DNA of 64,000 nt from contig NZ_BCQJ01000001.1 of the NCBI RefSeq assembly GCF_001544375.1, forward strand, positions 62,001 through 126,000. Reading direction: 5' to 3'. Shown piece by piece: positions 1 through 8,940 of this stretch (its first letter is position 1; the number at the start of each line of letters is the position of its first letter). The DNA is from Enterococcus canis NBRC 100695 (GTDB lineage Bacteria > Bacillota > Bacilli > Lactobacillales > Enterococcaceae). The position numbers and the translations under genes are program-made. The notes beneath the pieces are model-generated. The model searched no databases. It saw only the letters and a list, made by a program, of their open reading frames with translations, and was not told the origin of the DNA.

Positions 1-86
1 TTTTGTAGAAACATCCAATAGTTGTTGTGAGTTGAGCATGATAAAGTGAAAGCGTAATAATGAGCGTGATTGAAAGGGGATTAATA

Positions 87-1268
87 ATGGAAACATCAAT
101 TAAAGGGACAGACAAACAGCAGAAAAAAATCTTAGGAATGGCGATGTCAGGACTTGGTCTGCAAAGTATGAGTACAATGCTACTGTCATTTGTCTTGGCA
201 ACCATGATTACAGACTTTGGCATTAGTGGAACTGCCGGCGGTTTTATTTCGACCATCACTAACATGGGGATGCTAGTCGGTGGTATTATTTTTGGTACAT
301 TGGCAGATCGTAAAGGGCGTGCCAAAATCTTTGTTGTGACGGTGGCATTGTTTGCGATCGCAACAGGGGCAATGGCATTTGCTACCAATATCTGGGTCGT
401 TTATCTGCTGCGTTTTCTTGTCGGTGTCGGTAGTGGCGGCGAATATGGCGTTGTGATGTCAATGGTAGCAGACACTTTTTCTTCTGAAAAAAGAGGCCGG
501 GTCAATTCTTATGTTACGATTGCAGGGCAATTAGGTAGCATCGTTGCGGCAGTGGCGGCGGCTTTGATCATTCCAGTATTTGGTTGGCGTGGCTTGTTTG
601 TCTTTGGCGCTTTACCAATTTTCTTAGCCATCTATGCTCATTTCAATTTAGAAGACAGTACGGAATGGAAAGAAGCGGTGGCTGAAACCAAGCCTTCTAT
701 TAAAGAGTTATTTACTGAAGGACGTGCTTCCACCACGATTCGCTTGACGATCATGGCGATTGCTCAGGTTGCGGGATATTTTGGTCTAATGAATTGGCTG
801 CCTTCGATTCTGCAGCAAAAAATTGGCTTATCTGTTTCAGGCTCCTCTTATTGGATGATCGTGACAATTGCGGGAATGTCGTTAGGTATGTTGTTTTTTG
901 GTCAGATTATGGATAAAATTGGAGCGAAAGTAGCCTATGCGACATTTCTGATTGCTTCAGCAGTTGCAGTATTCGTCTATTCATTCGCTGCAACGCCTTT
1001 ACTGATTCTAATCGGTGGCGCTGCCGTAGGTTTCTTTTGTAATGGTATGAATGCCGGCTATGGGGCCATTGTCGGAAACTTATATCCAGCACATATTCGC
1101 GCAACAGCTAACAATATCATCTTCAATATTGGTCGGGCAGTTGGTGGCTTTTCAGCCGTCTTTATTGGTTTTTTCCTCGATCACTATTCCTTAACAGTTG
1201 CAATGCTATTTTTGTCGGTGCTTTATTTGATTTCGTTAGCGTGCGTTTTATCGTTGAAAGTTAAATAG
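87..1268 (+). CDS. MFS transporter, sugar/organic acid type
   Basis: A 393-residue integral membrane protein with about twelve hydrophobic segments. The loop between segments 2 and 3 carries GTLADRKGRAK, the major facilitator motif A, and GSGGEYGVVMSMV lies in segment 4-5, as in proton symporters for sugars or aromatic acids. An ATG at position 60 is also in frame, but the ATG at 87 has AAGGGGA six bases upstream and is preferred. The nucleoside phosphorylase gene starts 13 bases downstream, so the two are probably co-transcribed; import of a nucleoside or related compound is an inference from that pairing. The substrate cannot be read from sequence. Confidence 0.85.
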   Translation: METSIKGTDKQQKKILGMAMSGLGLQSMSTMLLSFVLATMITDFGISGTAGGFISTITNMGMLVGGIIFGTLADRKGRAKIFVVTVALFAIATGAMAFATNIWVVYLLRFLVGVGSGGEYGVVMSMVADTFSSEKRGRVNSYVTIAGQLGSIVAAVAAALIIPVFGWRGLFVFGALPIFLAIYAHFNLEDSTEWKEAVAETKPSIKELFTEGRASTTIRLTIMAIAQVAGYFGLMNWLPSILQQKIGLSVSGSSYWMIVTIAGMSLGMLFFGQIMDKIGAKVAYATFLIASAVAVFVYSFAATPLLILIGGAAVGFFCNGMNAGYGAIVGNLYPAHIRATANNIIFNIGRAVGGFSAVFIGFFLDHYSLTVAMLFLSVLYLISLACVLSLKVK

Positions 1269-1281
1269 GAGGAATAAAAAC

Positions 1282-2019
1282 GTGAGTATTCATTTGAAAG
1301 GTCTCAACATGGGCGATTTAGGCGAGGTGACAATTATTGTCGGGGACCCAGGTCGGGTAGCCCTTATCTCGGAAAACTGGGAAGAAAAACGGACGGTGGT
1401 GGATAGCCGTGAATTTGTCGTAGTAGTGGGTCGCTTTGAGGGGCATGCCGTATCCATTTGTTCGACTGGCATTGGTTCTGGTTCGACGGAGATTGCTGTG
1501 ACAGAGTTGATTGAAAATGGGGCCAAAAAGATTATTCGCTGTGGTGGTTGTGGCGCTTGGCAAGAAGGCATCAAACCGGGTGATATGATTCTAAATAACG
1601 GGATGGCTCGTTCGCAAGGGATGTTAGGCGCCTATGTGCCTGAACAGTTTCCAGCAGTAGCTGACCCATTCTTATTAACGGCAATCCATCAAGAAATGAT
1701 CCAGTCAGGTATGACGGTTCATACAGGAATCGGCTTAACTTCTGAGACCTATTATTTAGGTCAGGGACGTAGTTCGATGATTGGTACACCTTTAAAACCT
1801 GCCGCTGATTTTATGCAAAACTGGATTGACCGTGGGATTCTTAATTGTGAGATGGAAACGGCCGTTTTGTATTTATTAGGCAGTCTCTATCAAGTTCCGG
1901 TGGCCAACTCATTAGTTGTACATGTTAGTCGTCACAATGAGAAATGGACCAACGATGAAGATTATCGCCGCATTCATCGACAAGCTGCAAACGCTGTTTT
2001 GCGGGCTGCCTTAAACTAG
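1282..2019 (+). CDS. Nucleoside phosphorylase, uridine-phosphorylase family
   Basis: A 245-residue protein of the PNP/UDP phosphorylase family, which splits a nucleoside with phosphate into free base and ribose 1-phosphate. GDPGR near residue 21 is the phosphate-binding loop, GSGSTEIAVTEL near 66 is the second phosphate/ribose motif, and EMET near 190 matches the ribose-binding Met-Glu. Length is normal for the family. GTG start at 1282 follows AGGAGG at 1267. It sits directly behind an MFS gene, which suggests a nucleoside salvage pair. Base specificity (uridine, purine or other) is not determined. Confidence 0.85.
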   Translation: MSIHLKGLNMGDLGEVTIIVGDPGRVALISENWEEKRTVVDSREFVVVVGRFEGHAVSICSTGIGSGSTEIAVTELIENGAKKIIRCGGCGAWQEGIKPGDMILNNGMARSQGMLGAYVPEQFPAVADPFLLTAIHQEMIQSGMTVHTGIGLTSETYYLGQGRSSMIGTPLKPAADFMQNWIDRGILNCEMETAVLYLLGSLYQVPVANSLVVHVSRHNEKWTNDEDYRRIHRQAANAVLRAALN

Positions 2020-2021
2020 TC

Positions 2022-2069
2022 AAGAAACGAATGAACTTGTCATATAACGGGTTCATTCGTTTCTTTTGT
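2022..2069 (+). terminator. Rho-independent terminator
   Basis: A perfect 14-bp inverted repeat (2022-2035 with 2052-2065) followed by a T-rich tail, just after the phosphorylase stop codon. Confidence 0.85.
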
Positions 2070-2163
2070 TATAAAAACTTAACAAAAAAACAAAAAGGAA
2101 CTCTTTTTTCTCAACCAGCTTTGTGTTAGATTTGTACTATTGAAGAAAGAGGAGATTATAGGA

Positions 2164-4248
2164 ATGAAAAGATGCCCTACCTGTGGTTATCACTTAGCAG
2201 ACAATGAAATCTATTGCCCCAACTGTGATCTTTTCGATCTTGCGGGACAGCGTATCCCCGGCCATCACGATACGTATTTACAAGAGCTTTACGACTTTTC
2301 CCGAGTTTCTGCCGAGCCGGAAGTTCCGGAGGTAGAAGAGCCAGTTGAAACTACGAAAAATGATGAGACAAAAGAGGCCGATGGTGCAGTGGCGCCTGGT
2401 CTTGCGATAAATGAAGTAAAAGAAATGACTGTTGCGGAAGTTTTGGAACAATATGCGGAGCAGGAAGCCGAAGTGGAAGCAGAGGAGGCTGAAAAGGCCC
2501 AAGGGTTAGTTTCTGACGAATCTGCTATGCCAGAAGAGGCGGAAGTCGAAGCAACGGCTGCCTCTGATGAAAAGGAAGCTGAGCCAGCAGAAGAACCTGC
2601 TGCTGAAACAGAAACAGCCAATGAGACACCCACAACCACAGAACTGCCTTTAGCACAGGAAGACGATTCTGCTGAAACGAAAGCGCCGATAGAAGTAAAC
2701 CAAGCCTCCCTCACTGAAGAGGAACCACCAACGGATGAAGTTGAGTCAGCAAAAACAAGTACACCATCGGCAGATGCTGAACTAGAGGAACCTGTTAAAG
2801 TGCCGGAAACGGCTGCTAATGAAGAACTAGCTGATGAGACCTCCGAGAATAGCGCTACCCCATTAGATCAAGTGAACGAGGACGCAGAAGTTCCAGCACC
2901 AGTTCCTGTACAATCAGCAAATGAAACGGTTGTTTCAGAGCATCAAGATGAAGTAACAATCGAATCTCCCGTACCTCCTGCGTCGGAAAAGAGTGACATA
3001 ACCGCTGAAGTAGCCGCACCTGAGAAACCAAATGATAATACTGAGGTGGTCGCAGCTTCTGCAGAAAAGCCGAATGAAACCGCACAAGCGATTGATAAAC
3101 CGGCAGCAACTTTGACCTCAGCATCCGAGCGCACAGAGCCAAGTCAACCTGAAAAGCCTAAAAAAGTGCGAAAAGGGTTATATATCGGGTTGGCTGTTGT
3201 GGTCCTAGCTGGCGGCGGAATTGGTTGGGCTGCCCATCAACATCAAGCGCAGCAACAGCAGGCCGCCACTGAGGCGAAAGCGCTAGAGACCTTCCAATCC
3301 TTGCTGAATTCTTTTTATACTGCGGATGGTGTCTATTTGCGAGAAAATGGACCTTCCCTAGCAGAGTTGCAACAAGACTTTACTAAATTAACGAAGACGC
3401 AACAAACGGCGCAACAGCCGGCCATGGACGAGCTTGAGGAAAAGCAAGCCGCTTCACAAACTGTGAACAAGCTTTTCACGGAACCTGTCTTAGTCGGTTC
3501 GGATGTGAAAGATGGCTTACTAGCATCCGCCACTGCCGCTATCCCTGAAGATTTTACGGGAACAGATGCTTTTTATAAGAAGGCTAATCAAGCATTAGCA
3601 GCTGCTAGAGAGCAGTTAGCGATGGTTAAAAGTGCACAAGAAAAAATGAAGGCCATTTATACGGATAAGGTAGTCGCCTCTGCGACATCTGAACAACTAG
3701 CCGTGGCAGAAACAGCCTTGAAGGCCGTGAAAAATCAAGCGCTAGTTAAAACGGAAAATGAGCACTTTGCAGAAGCTTTGACCGCTGCGAAAAAGGCGGA
3801 GGCGCAAGCCAAGGCTGAAGCGGGAAAAAAGGCAGCAGAAGAAGCGGCAGCGGCTAAGGCTGCCGAAGAAAAAGCCGCGGCAGAAAAAGAAGCCGCAGCG
3901 GAAGCAGCCAAGGATCAGCCTACTAGTGCTAACGCTAGTACGAATCAGCCCTGGATGGCAACCAATCAAGCCCAGGTAGCTGATACAGCGAATGCGGCGT
4001 GGGATTGGGCACCTGGCGTGCAAGCGAAAGTGATTCAAACCTGTATTGATCGTGGTTATATCGTGGCCGGTGGCTATACGCTAGAGCCAGTCGCGATTGA
4101 AAATGGTGAAGGCTATTATAATTTGTATGGGACTTCTAGCGCATCCTCTTTATTAAAAGGAACGCCAGATTCCCAATTGCCGGTTTACTTGGTCACAATC
4201 AATTGTAAAACAGGTTGGTTTCAAGGAAATGCCTCACGTAATAATTAA
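2164..4248 (+). CDS. mapZ: MapZ-like division-site protein with N-terminal zinc ribbon
   Basis: A 694-residue bitopic protein. Residues 4-22 hold two CxxC pairs (CPTC, CPNC), a zinc ribbon. Residues about 45-335 are a long, low-complexity Glu/Ala/Pro-rich cytoplasmic region. One membrane segment lies at about 338-357. Outside come a helical region (373-500, matching the extracellular domain 1 pattern of MapZ), an Ala/Lys/Glu coiled coil (about 540-590) and a compact C-terminal domain (607-694) with YIVAGGYTLEP, ENGEGYYNLYG and TINCKTGWF. MapZ in streptococci and enterococci marks the division site and guides FtsZ. The assignment rests on architecture and the C-terminal motifs. An upstream in-frame TTG at 2140 is rejected because AGAGGAG lies nine bases before ATG 2164. 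Confidence 0.7.
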   Translation: MKRCPTCGYHLADNEIYCPNCDLFDLAGQRIPGHHDTYLQELYDFSRVSAEPEVPEVEEPVETTKNDETKEADGAVAPGLAINEVKEMTVAEVLEQYAEQEAEVEAEEAEKAQGLVSDESAMPEEAEVEATAASDEKEAEPAEEPAAETETANETPTTTELPLAQEDDSAETKAPIEVNQASLTEEEPPTDEVESAKTSTPSADAELEEPVKVPETAANEELADETSENSATPLDQVNEDAEVPAPVPVQSANETVVSEHQDEVTIESPVPPASEKSDITAEVAAPEKPNDNTEVVAASAEKPNETAQAIDKPAATLTSASERTEPSQPEKPKKVRKGLYIGLAVVVLAGGGIGWAAHQHQAQQQQAATEAKALETFQSLLNSFYTADGVYLRENGPSLAELQQDFTKLTKTQQTAQQPAMDELEEKQAASQTVNKLFTEPVLVGSDVKDGLLASATAAIPEDFTGTDAFYKKANQALAAAREQLAMVKSAQEKMKAIYTDKVVASATSEQLAVAETALKAVKNQALVKTENEHFAEALTAAKKAEAQAKAEAGKKAAEEAAAAKAAEEKAAAEKEAAAEAAKDQPTSANASTNQPWMATNQAQVADTANAAWDWAPGVQAKVIQTCIDRGYIVAGGYTLEPVAIENGEGYYNLYGTSSASSLLKGTPDSQLPVYLVTINCKTGWFQGNASRNN

Positions 4249-4258
4249 TAAAGTAAGA

Positions 4259-4293
4259 AACGATCTTCAATTTTTTTTGAAGGTCGTTTTTTT
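4259..4293 (+). terminator. Rho-independent terminator
   Basis: Inverted repeat 4259-4270 with 4277-4288 (one G-T pair) followed by seven T, ten bases after the mapZ-like stop. Confidence 0.85.
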
Positions 4294-4392
4294 GCAGGAG
4301 TAGATAGTTAAGCTGTTAATTTTCAGAAAGTTCTATATATTTCTGTTCTTTTCTGTAGAAATTTCGTAAGATAGGAAAAAGGAGGCTGATTT

Positions 4393-5091
4393 ATGGAAAC
4401 AACAACTTATCAAACGTTTCGGCAAGGTGTCGCGGCTTGTCTTCCTACCGTTTTGGGCTATGTAGGTATCGGTATCGCTTGTGGGGTGGTGGGAAAGAGT
4501 GTCGGCTTAGCCGTTTGGCAGATTGCCATGATGTCAATTTTAATTTATGCAGGAAGCGCGCAATTTATTATCTGCGGGATGATTGCGCTCCAAGCACCTG
4601 TTTCAGCTATTATTTTTACGACTTTTTTGGTGAATCTACGTCACTTTTTAATGAGTATGTCGGTGGCACCTTATTTTCGTTCACTCCCCTTAAAAGAAGG
4701 AATTGCCATTGGTACGTTACTGACAGATGAATCATACGGCGTCCTAGTCTTACCTTTGGCTGCGAGAGAAAAGATCGCCTTTCCTTGGGTCCAAGGATTG
4801 AATTTTACAGCGTATTTGACTTGGATCTGCGCGACGGTTCTGGGAGGACTGCTGGGAAATTGGTTGCCAGATCCACATTTATTAGGGTTGGATTTTGCAC
4901 TGACGGGGATGTTTATTGGTTTATTAGTCTTGCAGGCGACTCCTGCTTTGAAGCAGCAGCCAAAAGTAATGTGGGTAATGGCTAGTGTCGCCTTGAGTTT
5001 ATACGGCTTCATGTATTGGTTCAGTCCCGAGATGAGTGTGATCTTGGCAACCTTAATTGGTTGTGGAGTAGGGGTGGTGATGGAAAAATGA
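4393..5091 (+). CDS. azlC: AzlC-family branched-chain amino acid exporter, large subunit
   Basis: A 232-residue membrane protein with several hydrophobic segments, and the motifs GYVGIGIACGVVGKSVGL, YAGSAQFI and FLVNLRHFLMSMS that typify the AzlC family. AzlC works with the small AzlD protein to export branched-chain amino acids or their analogues. AAAAAGGAGG lies just upstream of ATG 4393. Its stop codon overlaps the azlD start in an ATGA, indicating translational coupling. No leader regulator gene is adjacent. Confidence 0.9.
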   Translation: METTTYQTFRQGVAACLPTVLGYVGIGIACGVVGKSVGLAVWQIAMMSILIYAGSAQFIICGMIALQAPVSAIIFTTFLVNLRHFLMSMSVAPYFRSLPLKEGIAIGTLLTDESYGVLVLPLAAREKIAFPWVQGLNFTAYLTWICATVLGGLLGNWLPDPHLLGLDFALTGMFIGLLVLQATPALKQQPKVMWVMASVALSLYGFMYWFSPEMSVILATLIGCGVGVVMEK

Positions 5092-5396
5092 TTGGATTGA
5101 TTATTGGCTGCAGTATCGTTACTTGGATTCCCCGCGTGTTGCCTTTTGCCTTGGCAAAATCCGTGGCTTTTCCAAAACCGGTTTTAGCTTTTTTGAAGTT
5201 TCTACCGATTTCTATCTTGACGGCGTTGACGTTTCAGAGTATTTTAGAAGTTCAAGCGAACGGCTGGATCGGCTTTAAACAGTTAGAAACACTCGCGGCA
5301 CTTCCAACTCTTTTGGTAGCGATTCGGACCCAAGATTTGATGAAAACTGTTGTAACTGGAATTGCAGCAATCGCGCTTTTGCGCTTGCTTTTTTAA
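5088..5396 (+). CDS. azlD: AzlD-family branched-chain amino acid exporter, small subunit
   Basis: A 102-residue protein with about three or four hydrophobic segments, containing TWIPRVLPFALAKS and FLKFLPISILTAL, characteristic of AzlD. It is the partner of the upstream azlC. The start is the ATG inside the ATGA overlap with the azlC stop; a longer open frame beginning at 5016 lies wholly inside azlC and is not needed. Length is normal for AzlD. Confidence 0.9.
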   Translation: MIGLIIGCSIVTWIPRVLPFALAKSVAFPKPVLAFLKFLPISILTALTFQSILEVQANGWIGFKQLETLAALPTLLVAIRTQDLMKTVVTGIAAIALLRLLF

Positions 5397-5405
5397 AAGG
5401 AGACT

Positions 5406-6260
5406 ATGATGGAACAACTAGGAGATGTATTTACAGCCCTTGTGATTGATGAAAATCCACAAGATTACGCTGTACAAAAAGCGGGTATTACTTATCAGTT
5501 AGCTAAAACTGAAGGAGCCCATGAAATTGGTGATGCGATTGAAGGCTTCGCCTATATAGACCAAAAACACGAACGACGTTTTACAACCATGATTCCTAAA
5601 AGCCGAATTGGGCACTATGCTTTCGCAACGGTCACGGATGTCCGACGAGACTTAGGCGTTTTCGTGAATATCGGACTGCCTGATAAAGACATGGTAGTGT
5701 CATTAGATGAATTACCAACAATGAAAGAATTGTGGCCCAAAAAAGGTGATCAATTGATGGTCAGCTTACGAGTAGACCATAAATCACGTTTGTGGGCACA
5801 GTTAGCGGATGAAAAAATCTTCCGTTCTCTATCCCGAAAAGGGAGCGAAACCCTCTTAAACAAAAATATGACAGGCACGATTTTCCGTTTGAAGTTAGCG
5901 GGTTCTTATTTGCTGACAGAGGACTTCTATTTAGGCTTTGTTCATCCTTCTGAACGCTTTAATGAACCACGATTGGGTGAAATCGTACAGGCGCGGGTTA
6001 TTGGTATCCGCCCAGATGGTGTCTTGAATATGTCATTGAAACCACGGGCACATGAAGTAATCGGAGACGATGCACAGATGATTTTAGCCGTTTTGGAACG
6101 CTCGGCAGAAGGCAAAATTCCTTTAACAGATAAATCTTCACCAGAAGAAATCAAGGCCACCTTTGGTATCAGCAAAGGTCAATTTAAGCGAGCAATTGGA
6201 AATCTTCTAAAGCAGAAGGCAATCAAGCAAGAAGATGGCTATACAATTTTCATTAAATAA
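5406..6260 (+). CDS. cvfB: CvfB-family S1 RNA-binding protein
   Basis: A 284-residue soluble protein of the CvfB (YitL) family. It contains consecutive S1-like OB folds, the clearest at about residues 65-105 (YAFATVTDVRRDLGVFVNIGL), another at 150-215, and a C-terminal winged helix (about 230-284, ending KQAIKQEDGYTIFIK). In staphylococci CvfB binds RNA and affects virulence gene expression; the role here is inferred from family. Two ATG codons at 5406 and 5409 are both compatible with AAAAGGAG upstream. Confidence 0.85.
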   Translation: MMEQLGDVFTALVIDENPQDYAVQKAGITYQLAKTEGAHEIGDAIEGFAYIDQKHERRFTTMIPKSRIGHYAFATVTDVRRDLGVFVNIGLPDKDMVVSLDELPTMKELWPKKGDQLMVSLRVDHKSRLWAQLADEKIFRSLSRKGSETLLNKNMTGTIFRLKLAGSYLLTEDFYLGFVHPSERFNEPRLGEIVQARVIGIRPDGVLNMSLKPRAHEVIGDDAQMILAVLERSAEGKIPLTDKSSPEEIKATFGISKGQFKRAIGNLLKQKAIKQEDGYTIFIK

Positions 6261-6344
6261 GAATTCTAATTGAGAATTACTTGCAAAAATAACTGTCTTA
6301 TTTTATACTTATTTTAATTTAAAAGGAAAGATTCCTTTTCTTGA

Positions 6345-6359
6345 TTAGAATGATTATAA
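6345..6359 (+). promoter_or_regulatory. PerR-like operator upstream of fur
   Basis: TTAGAATGATTATAA differs at only one position from the Bacillus PerR box TTATAATnATTATAA. It sits 12 bases before the fur start codon. In Bacillus subtilis fur is itself PerR-repressed, so the arrangement makes sense. No perR gene lies in this window. Confidence 0.55.
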
Positions 6360-6371
6360 AGAGGTGTTGAG

Positions 6372-6833
6372 ATGAACGCGACTGCGGCATTGAAAAAAAC
6401 GAAGCAGCAGCTTCATGATTCAGGGTTTAAATTGACACCGCAACGAGAAGCCACGGTTCTGGTTTTATTGGAGAATGAGAAAGACCACTTGTCTGCGGAA
6501 GAAATTTACATGTTAGTTAAAAATAAAAGCCCAGAGATCGGCTTAGCCACGGTCTACCGGACCTTGGAAATTTTGACGGAACTGAAAATTGTTGACAAAG
6601 TAAGTTTCAACGATGGCTTAGCGCGATATGACCTCCGTAAAGAAGGCGCCAAACATTTTCATCACCATCTTCTTTGTTTGGACTGCGGCAGTATCGAAGA
6701 AGTCGAGGAGGACCTTCTAGGTGAGGTGGAACAAATCGTTGAACAGCGTTATAACTTTATCGTAAAGGATCACCGATTGACTTTCCACGGGATCTGTTCT
6801 GCTTGTCAGGCGAAGAAAAAGAGCGGTGCTTAA
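6372..6833 (+). CDS. fur: Ferric uptake regulator Fur
   Basis: A 153-residue winged-helix metalloregulator. Residues 18-70 carry the DNA-binding domain, with KLTPQREATV and the recognition stretch GLATVYRTLEIL, nearly identical to Bacillus Fur rather than PerR or Zur. The metal region has HFHHHLLCLDCG (about 95-107) and a second CxxC (CSAC) near the C-terminus for structural zinc. With iron bound, Fur represses iron uptake genes. A PerR-type box lies directly upstream. AAAGAGGTG precedes ATG 6372. Confidence 0.92.
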   Translation: MNATAALKKTKQQLHDSGFKLTPQREATVLVLLENEKDHLSAEEIYMLVKNKSPEIGLATVYRTLEILTELKIVDKVSFNDGLARYDLRKEGAKHFHHHLLCLDCGSIEEVEEDLLGEVEQIVEQRYNFIVKDHRLTFHGICSACQAKKKSGA

Positions 6834-6862
6834 ATCAGATTGAGCACGGCTTTTTCTTTTTG
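6822..6862 (+). terminator. Rho-independent terminator overlapping the fur stop
   Basis: AGCGGTGCT (6822-6830) pairs with AGCACGGCT (6843-6851) with one mismatch, followed by a T-rich run. The 5' arm includes the last fur codons. Confidence 0.7.
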
Positions 6863-6927
6863 CACCTGCTAGTGGTTTTTTTTCAGACGTGATTTTGGTA
6901 TGATAGAGCTCGAAAGGGAGAGACACC

Positions 6928-7812
6928 ATGGACGAACTGATTCAAGAATATCTTCATTATTTGCAGATCGAACGGGGACTTTCCAAGAATACACGGGAGA
7001 GTTACGCCCGCGATCTAAGCCAATACCAACAGTTTCTAGGACAACACCAGATTACCGATTTTAATGAGGTAGATCGTTTTTTAGTATTAGATTTTCTGCA
7101 AGCGTTGCATGACCAACAAAAATCCAATGCCACGATTACGCGGATGATTACCAGTTTACGTCGGTTCCATCAATTTTTGCGGCAAGAGCGGCACACTGAT
7201 CATGATCCCATGCAACATATTGATACACCTAAGAAAGCGCAAAAACTGCCAAGTACGCTTTCAATTGAGGAAGTGGAGTTACTGATTGAAACACCAGATA
7301 CAACGACTGTTCTGGGTATCCGCAATCGGGCGATTTTAGAAGTTATGTATGCGACTGGGTTGCGTGTCAGTGAATTGGTGGAGCTGAAGATGCGGGATCT
7401 CCATTTATCATTGGGATTGTTGCAAACGATAGGCAAGGGCGACAAAGAACGAATCTTGCCCTTGGGTGATTTGGCGATTCAGTGGATCAACACTTATTTG
7501 GAAGAATCTCGTCCGTTTTTAGTCAAAGGGGCAGAAGAACACCTTTTTGTGAACCACCACGGCAGTAGACTTTCACGTCAGGGAATCTGGAAAAATCTGA
7601 AGCAAATTGTGCGAGAGGCGGGCATTACGAAAACCGTCACTCCTCATACTTTGCGGCACAGTTTTGCGACTCATTTGTTGGAAAATGGGGCAGATTTGCG
7701 AATCGTCCAGGAATTATTAGGTCATGCGGACATTTCTACTACGCAGATTTACACGCATATTACCAAGCAGCGCATGGCGGATGTTTATAAACAACATTTT
7801 CCGCGTGCATAA
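6928..7812 (+). CDS. xerD: Tyrosine recombinase XerD
   Basis: A 294-residue tyrosine recombinase. The N-terminal SAM-like core-binding domain spans about 1-85. The catalytic domain shows the Arg in ATGLRVSELVEL, the Lys in GKGDKER, HTLRHSFATHLL (His-x-x-Arg), LGHADISTTQ and the nucleophile Tyr in IYTHI. XerD with XerC resolves chromosome dimers at dif. Length and motifs are those of XerD, and the gene begins the ribT-scpA-scpB-rluB cluster, a conserved setting for xerD in firmicutes. AAGGGAG precedes ATG 6928. Confidence 0.9.
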   Translation: MDELIQEYLHYLQIERGLSKNTRESYARDLSQYQQFLGQHQITDFNEVDRFLVLDFLQALHDQQKSNATITRMITSLRRFHQFLRQERHTDHDPMQHIDTPKKAQKLPSTLSIEEVELLIETPDTTTVLGIRNRAILEVMYATGLRVSELVELKMRDLHLSLGLLQTIGKGDKERILPLGDLAIQWINTYLEESRPFLVKGAEEHLFVNHHGSRLSRQGIWKNLKQIVREAGITKTVTPHTLRHSFATHLLENGADLRIVQELLGHADISTTQIYTHITKQRMADVYKQHFPRA

Positions 7813-7823
7813 GGAGGAACAAC

Positions 7824-8189
7824 ATGTTAAAGACCTATCGAAAAGAGCATCGAAAAATTGCGATGGGGTTATTAAGCTTTCACGATCATTTGAGCGATTC
7901 GCAGCATGTCCTGTATTCGTTAGAACGTTATGAAACAGACAGCAACTTACGACTTTATTTATGGCAGCCTGAGGGTGGTAGTAATATTCAAGGAATCGTC
8001 GGAGTTGAAGAACTGCCAGACCGGCTGGTTTTGCATGACGTATCCATTGTGCCGTCTTATCGTGGTGAAGGGGCCGGCTTTGAGGTTTTAGATCAATTAA
8101 AAGAACTATATCCTGAACAGACACTAGTTGGAACGCCGAATACGGCGGCATTTCTCGCTAAATGGCGGGACCGTTCTAGAAAAGAGTAG
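7824..8189 (+). CDS. ribT: RibT-like GNAT-family protein
   Basis: A 121-residue protein resembling Bacillus RibT: the N-terminus LKTYRKEHRKIAMGLLSF matches it closely, and LHDVSIVPSYRGEGAGFEVLDQL is the acetyl-CoA binding motif of GNAT acetyltransferases. The RibT substrate is not established. It lies 11 bases after xerD with AAGGAGG upstream, and is followed closely by scpA, as in many firmicutes. An alternative overlapping frame (7724-7933) is a shadow. Confidence 0.8.
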   Translation: MLKTYRKEHRKIAMGLLSFHDHLSDSQHVLYSLERYETDSNLRLYLWQPEGGSNIQGIVGVEELPDRLVLHDVSIVPSYRGEGAGFEVLDQLKELYPEQTLVGTPNTAAFLAKWRDRSRKE

Positions 8190-8193
8190 GACG

Positions 8194-8940
8194 ATGCAGG
8201 AAATCAATGTAAAATTGGATGTTTTTGAAGGTCCCCTTGACCTTTTATTGCATCTGATCCAACACTTAGAATTAGATATTTATGATATTCCCATCGCCAC
8301 TATCACAGAACAATATCTGCACTATATCGATACGATGCAAACGTTAGAGTTAGAAGTAGCTGGCGAATATCTCGTGATGGCGGCGACTTTGATGGCCATT
8401 AAAAGTCAAATGTTGCTGCCTAAACCAGAATTGCCGGAAATTGAGGAACTGGAAGAGGGAGAAGACCCTCGTGATGCCTTAGTGGAGCAATTGCTGGAGT
8501 ATCGCAAATATAAATATGTGGCGCAGACTTTGCATGCCAAAGAAGAGGACCGCAGTCTTTTTTACACGAAGGAACCCATGAACTTGTCTCCGTATCAGAG
8601 TGAAGTGCCTAAATTGGATCCGAATCGCTTTAATACGATTGATCTCTTTTTAGCCTTTCATCAAATGCTGGAAAAACGGAAACAACAAGGTCCTTTGGAG
8701 ACGACTGTGGCGAGTGAAGATGTGTCAATCGACGACAAAATCCATTTGATTCAATCTCAATTGAGACTGAACCGGTCGGGTTTACAGTTTGAAGATTTCT
8801 TCAACGCGGCCACAAAGTCCGAAGTCGTTACGACATTTATGGCCATGCTGGAAATGATGAAAAAAGGCACGATTCGCGTGAAACAAAGCGCGCCTTTTGA
8901 ACCCATCATGTTATTTGCAACAGAGGAGGAAGAGCAATGA
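8194..8940 (+). CDS. scpA: Segregation and condensation protein A
   Basis: A 248-residue kleisin subunit that bridges the SMC heads and binds ScpB for chromosome condensation and segregation. The N-terminus INVKLDVFEGPLDLLLHLIQHLELDIYDIPI is diagnostic of ScpA, and the C-terminal winged helix ends near VKQSAPFEPIMLF. The ATG at 8194 is chosen because the ScpA family starts here; a longer frame from 8128 runs into ribT. It overlaps scpB by four bases (ATGA). Confidence 0.93.
   Translation: MQEINVKLDVFEGPLDLLLHLIQHLELDIYDIPIATITEQYLHYIDTMQTLELEVAGEYLVMAATLMAIKSQMLLPKPELPEIEELEEGEDPRDALVEQLLEYRKYKYVAQTLHAKEEDRSLFYTKEPMNLSPYQSEVPKLDPNRFNTIDLFLAFHQMLEKRKQQGPLETTVASEDVSIDDKIHLIQSQLRLNRSGLQFEDFFNAATKSEVVTTFMAMLEMMKKGTIRVKQSAPFEPIMLFATEEEEQ

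Noticed and set aside
1-49. Possible 3' end of an upstream gene (frame 2, ending TGA at 47-49)
   Set aside because: Only 16 codons are visible and they match nothing I recognise; it may equally be a leader region.
2289-2714. 141-residue open frame on the minus strand inside mapZ
   Set aside because: Ser/Ala-rich mirror of a repetitive Glu/Ala coding region; no SD or conserved features.
6241-6300. Fur box at ATTCTAATTGAGAAT (after cvfB)
   Set aside because: It has short inverted arms but matches the Fur consensus poorly; the PerR-like box nearer to fur is far better.
7717-8151. 144-residue minus-strand frame over xerD/ribT
   Set aside because: Overlaps two recognised genes and has no promoter or SD.
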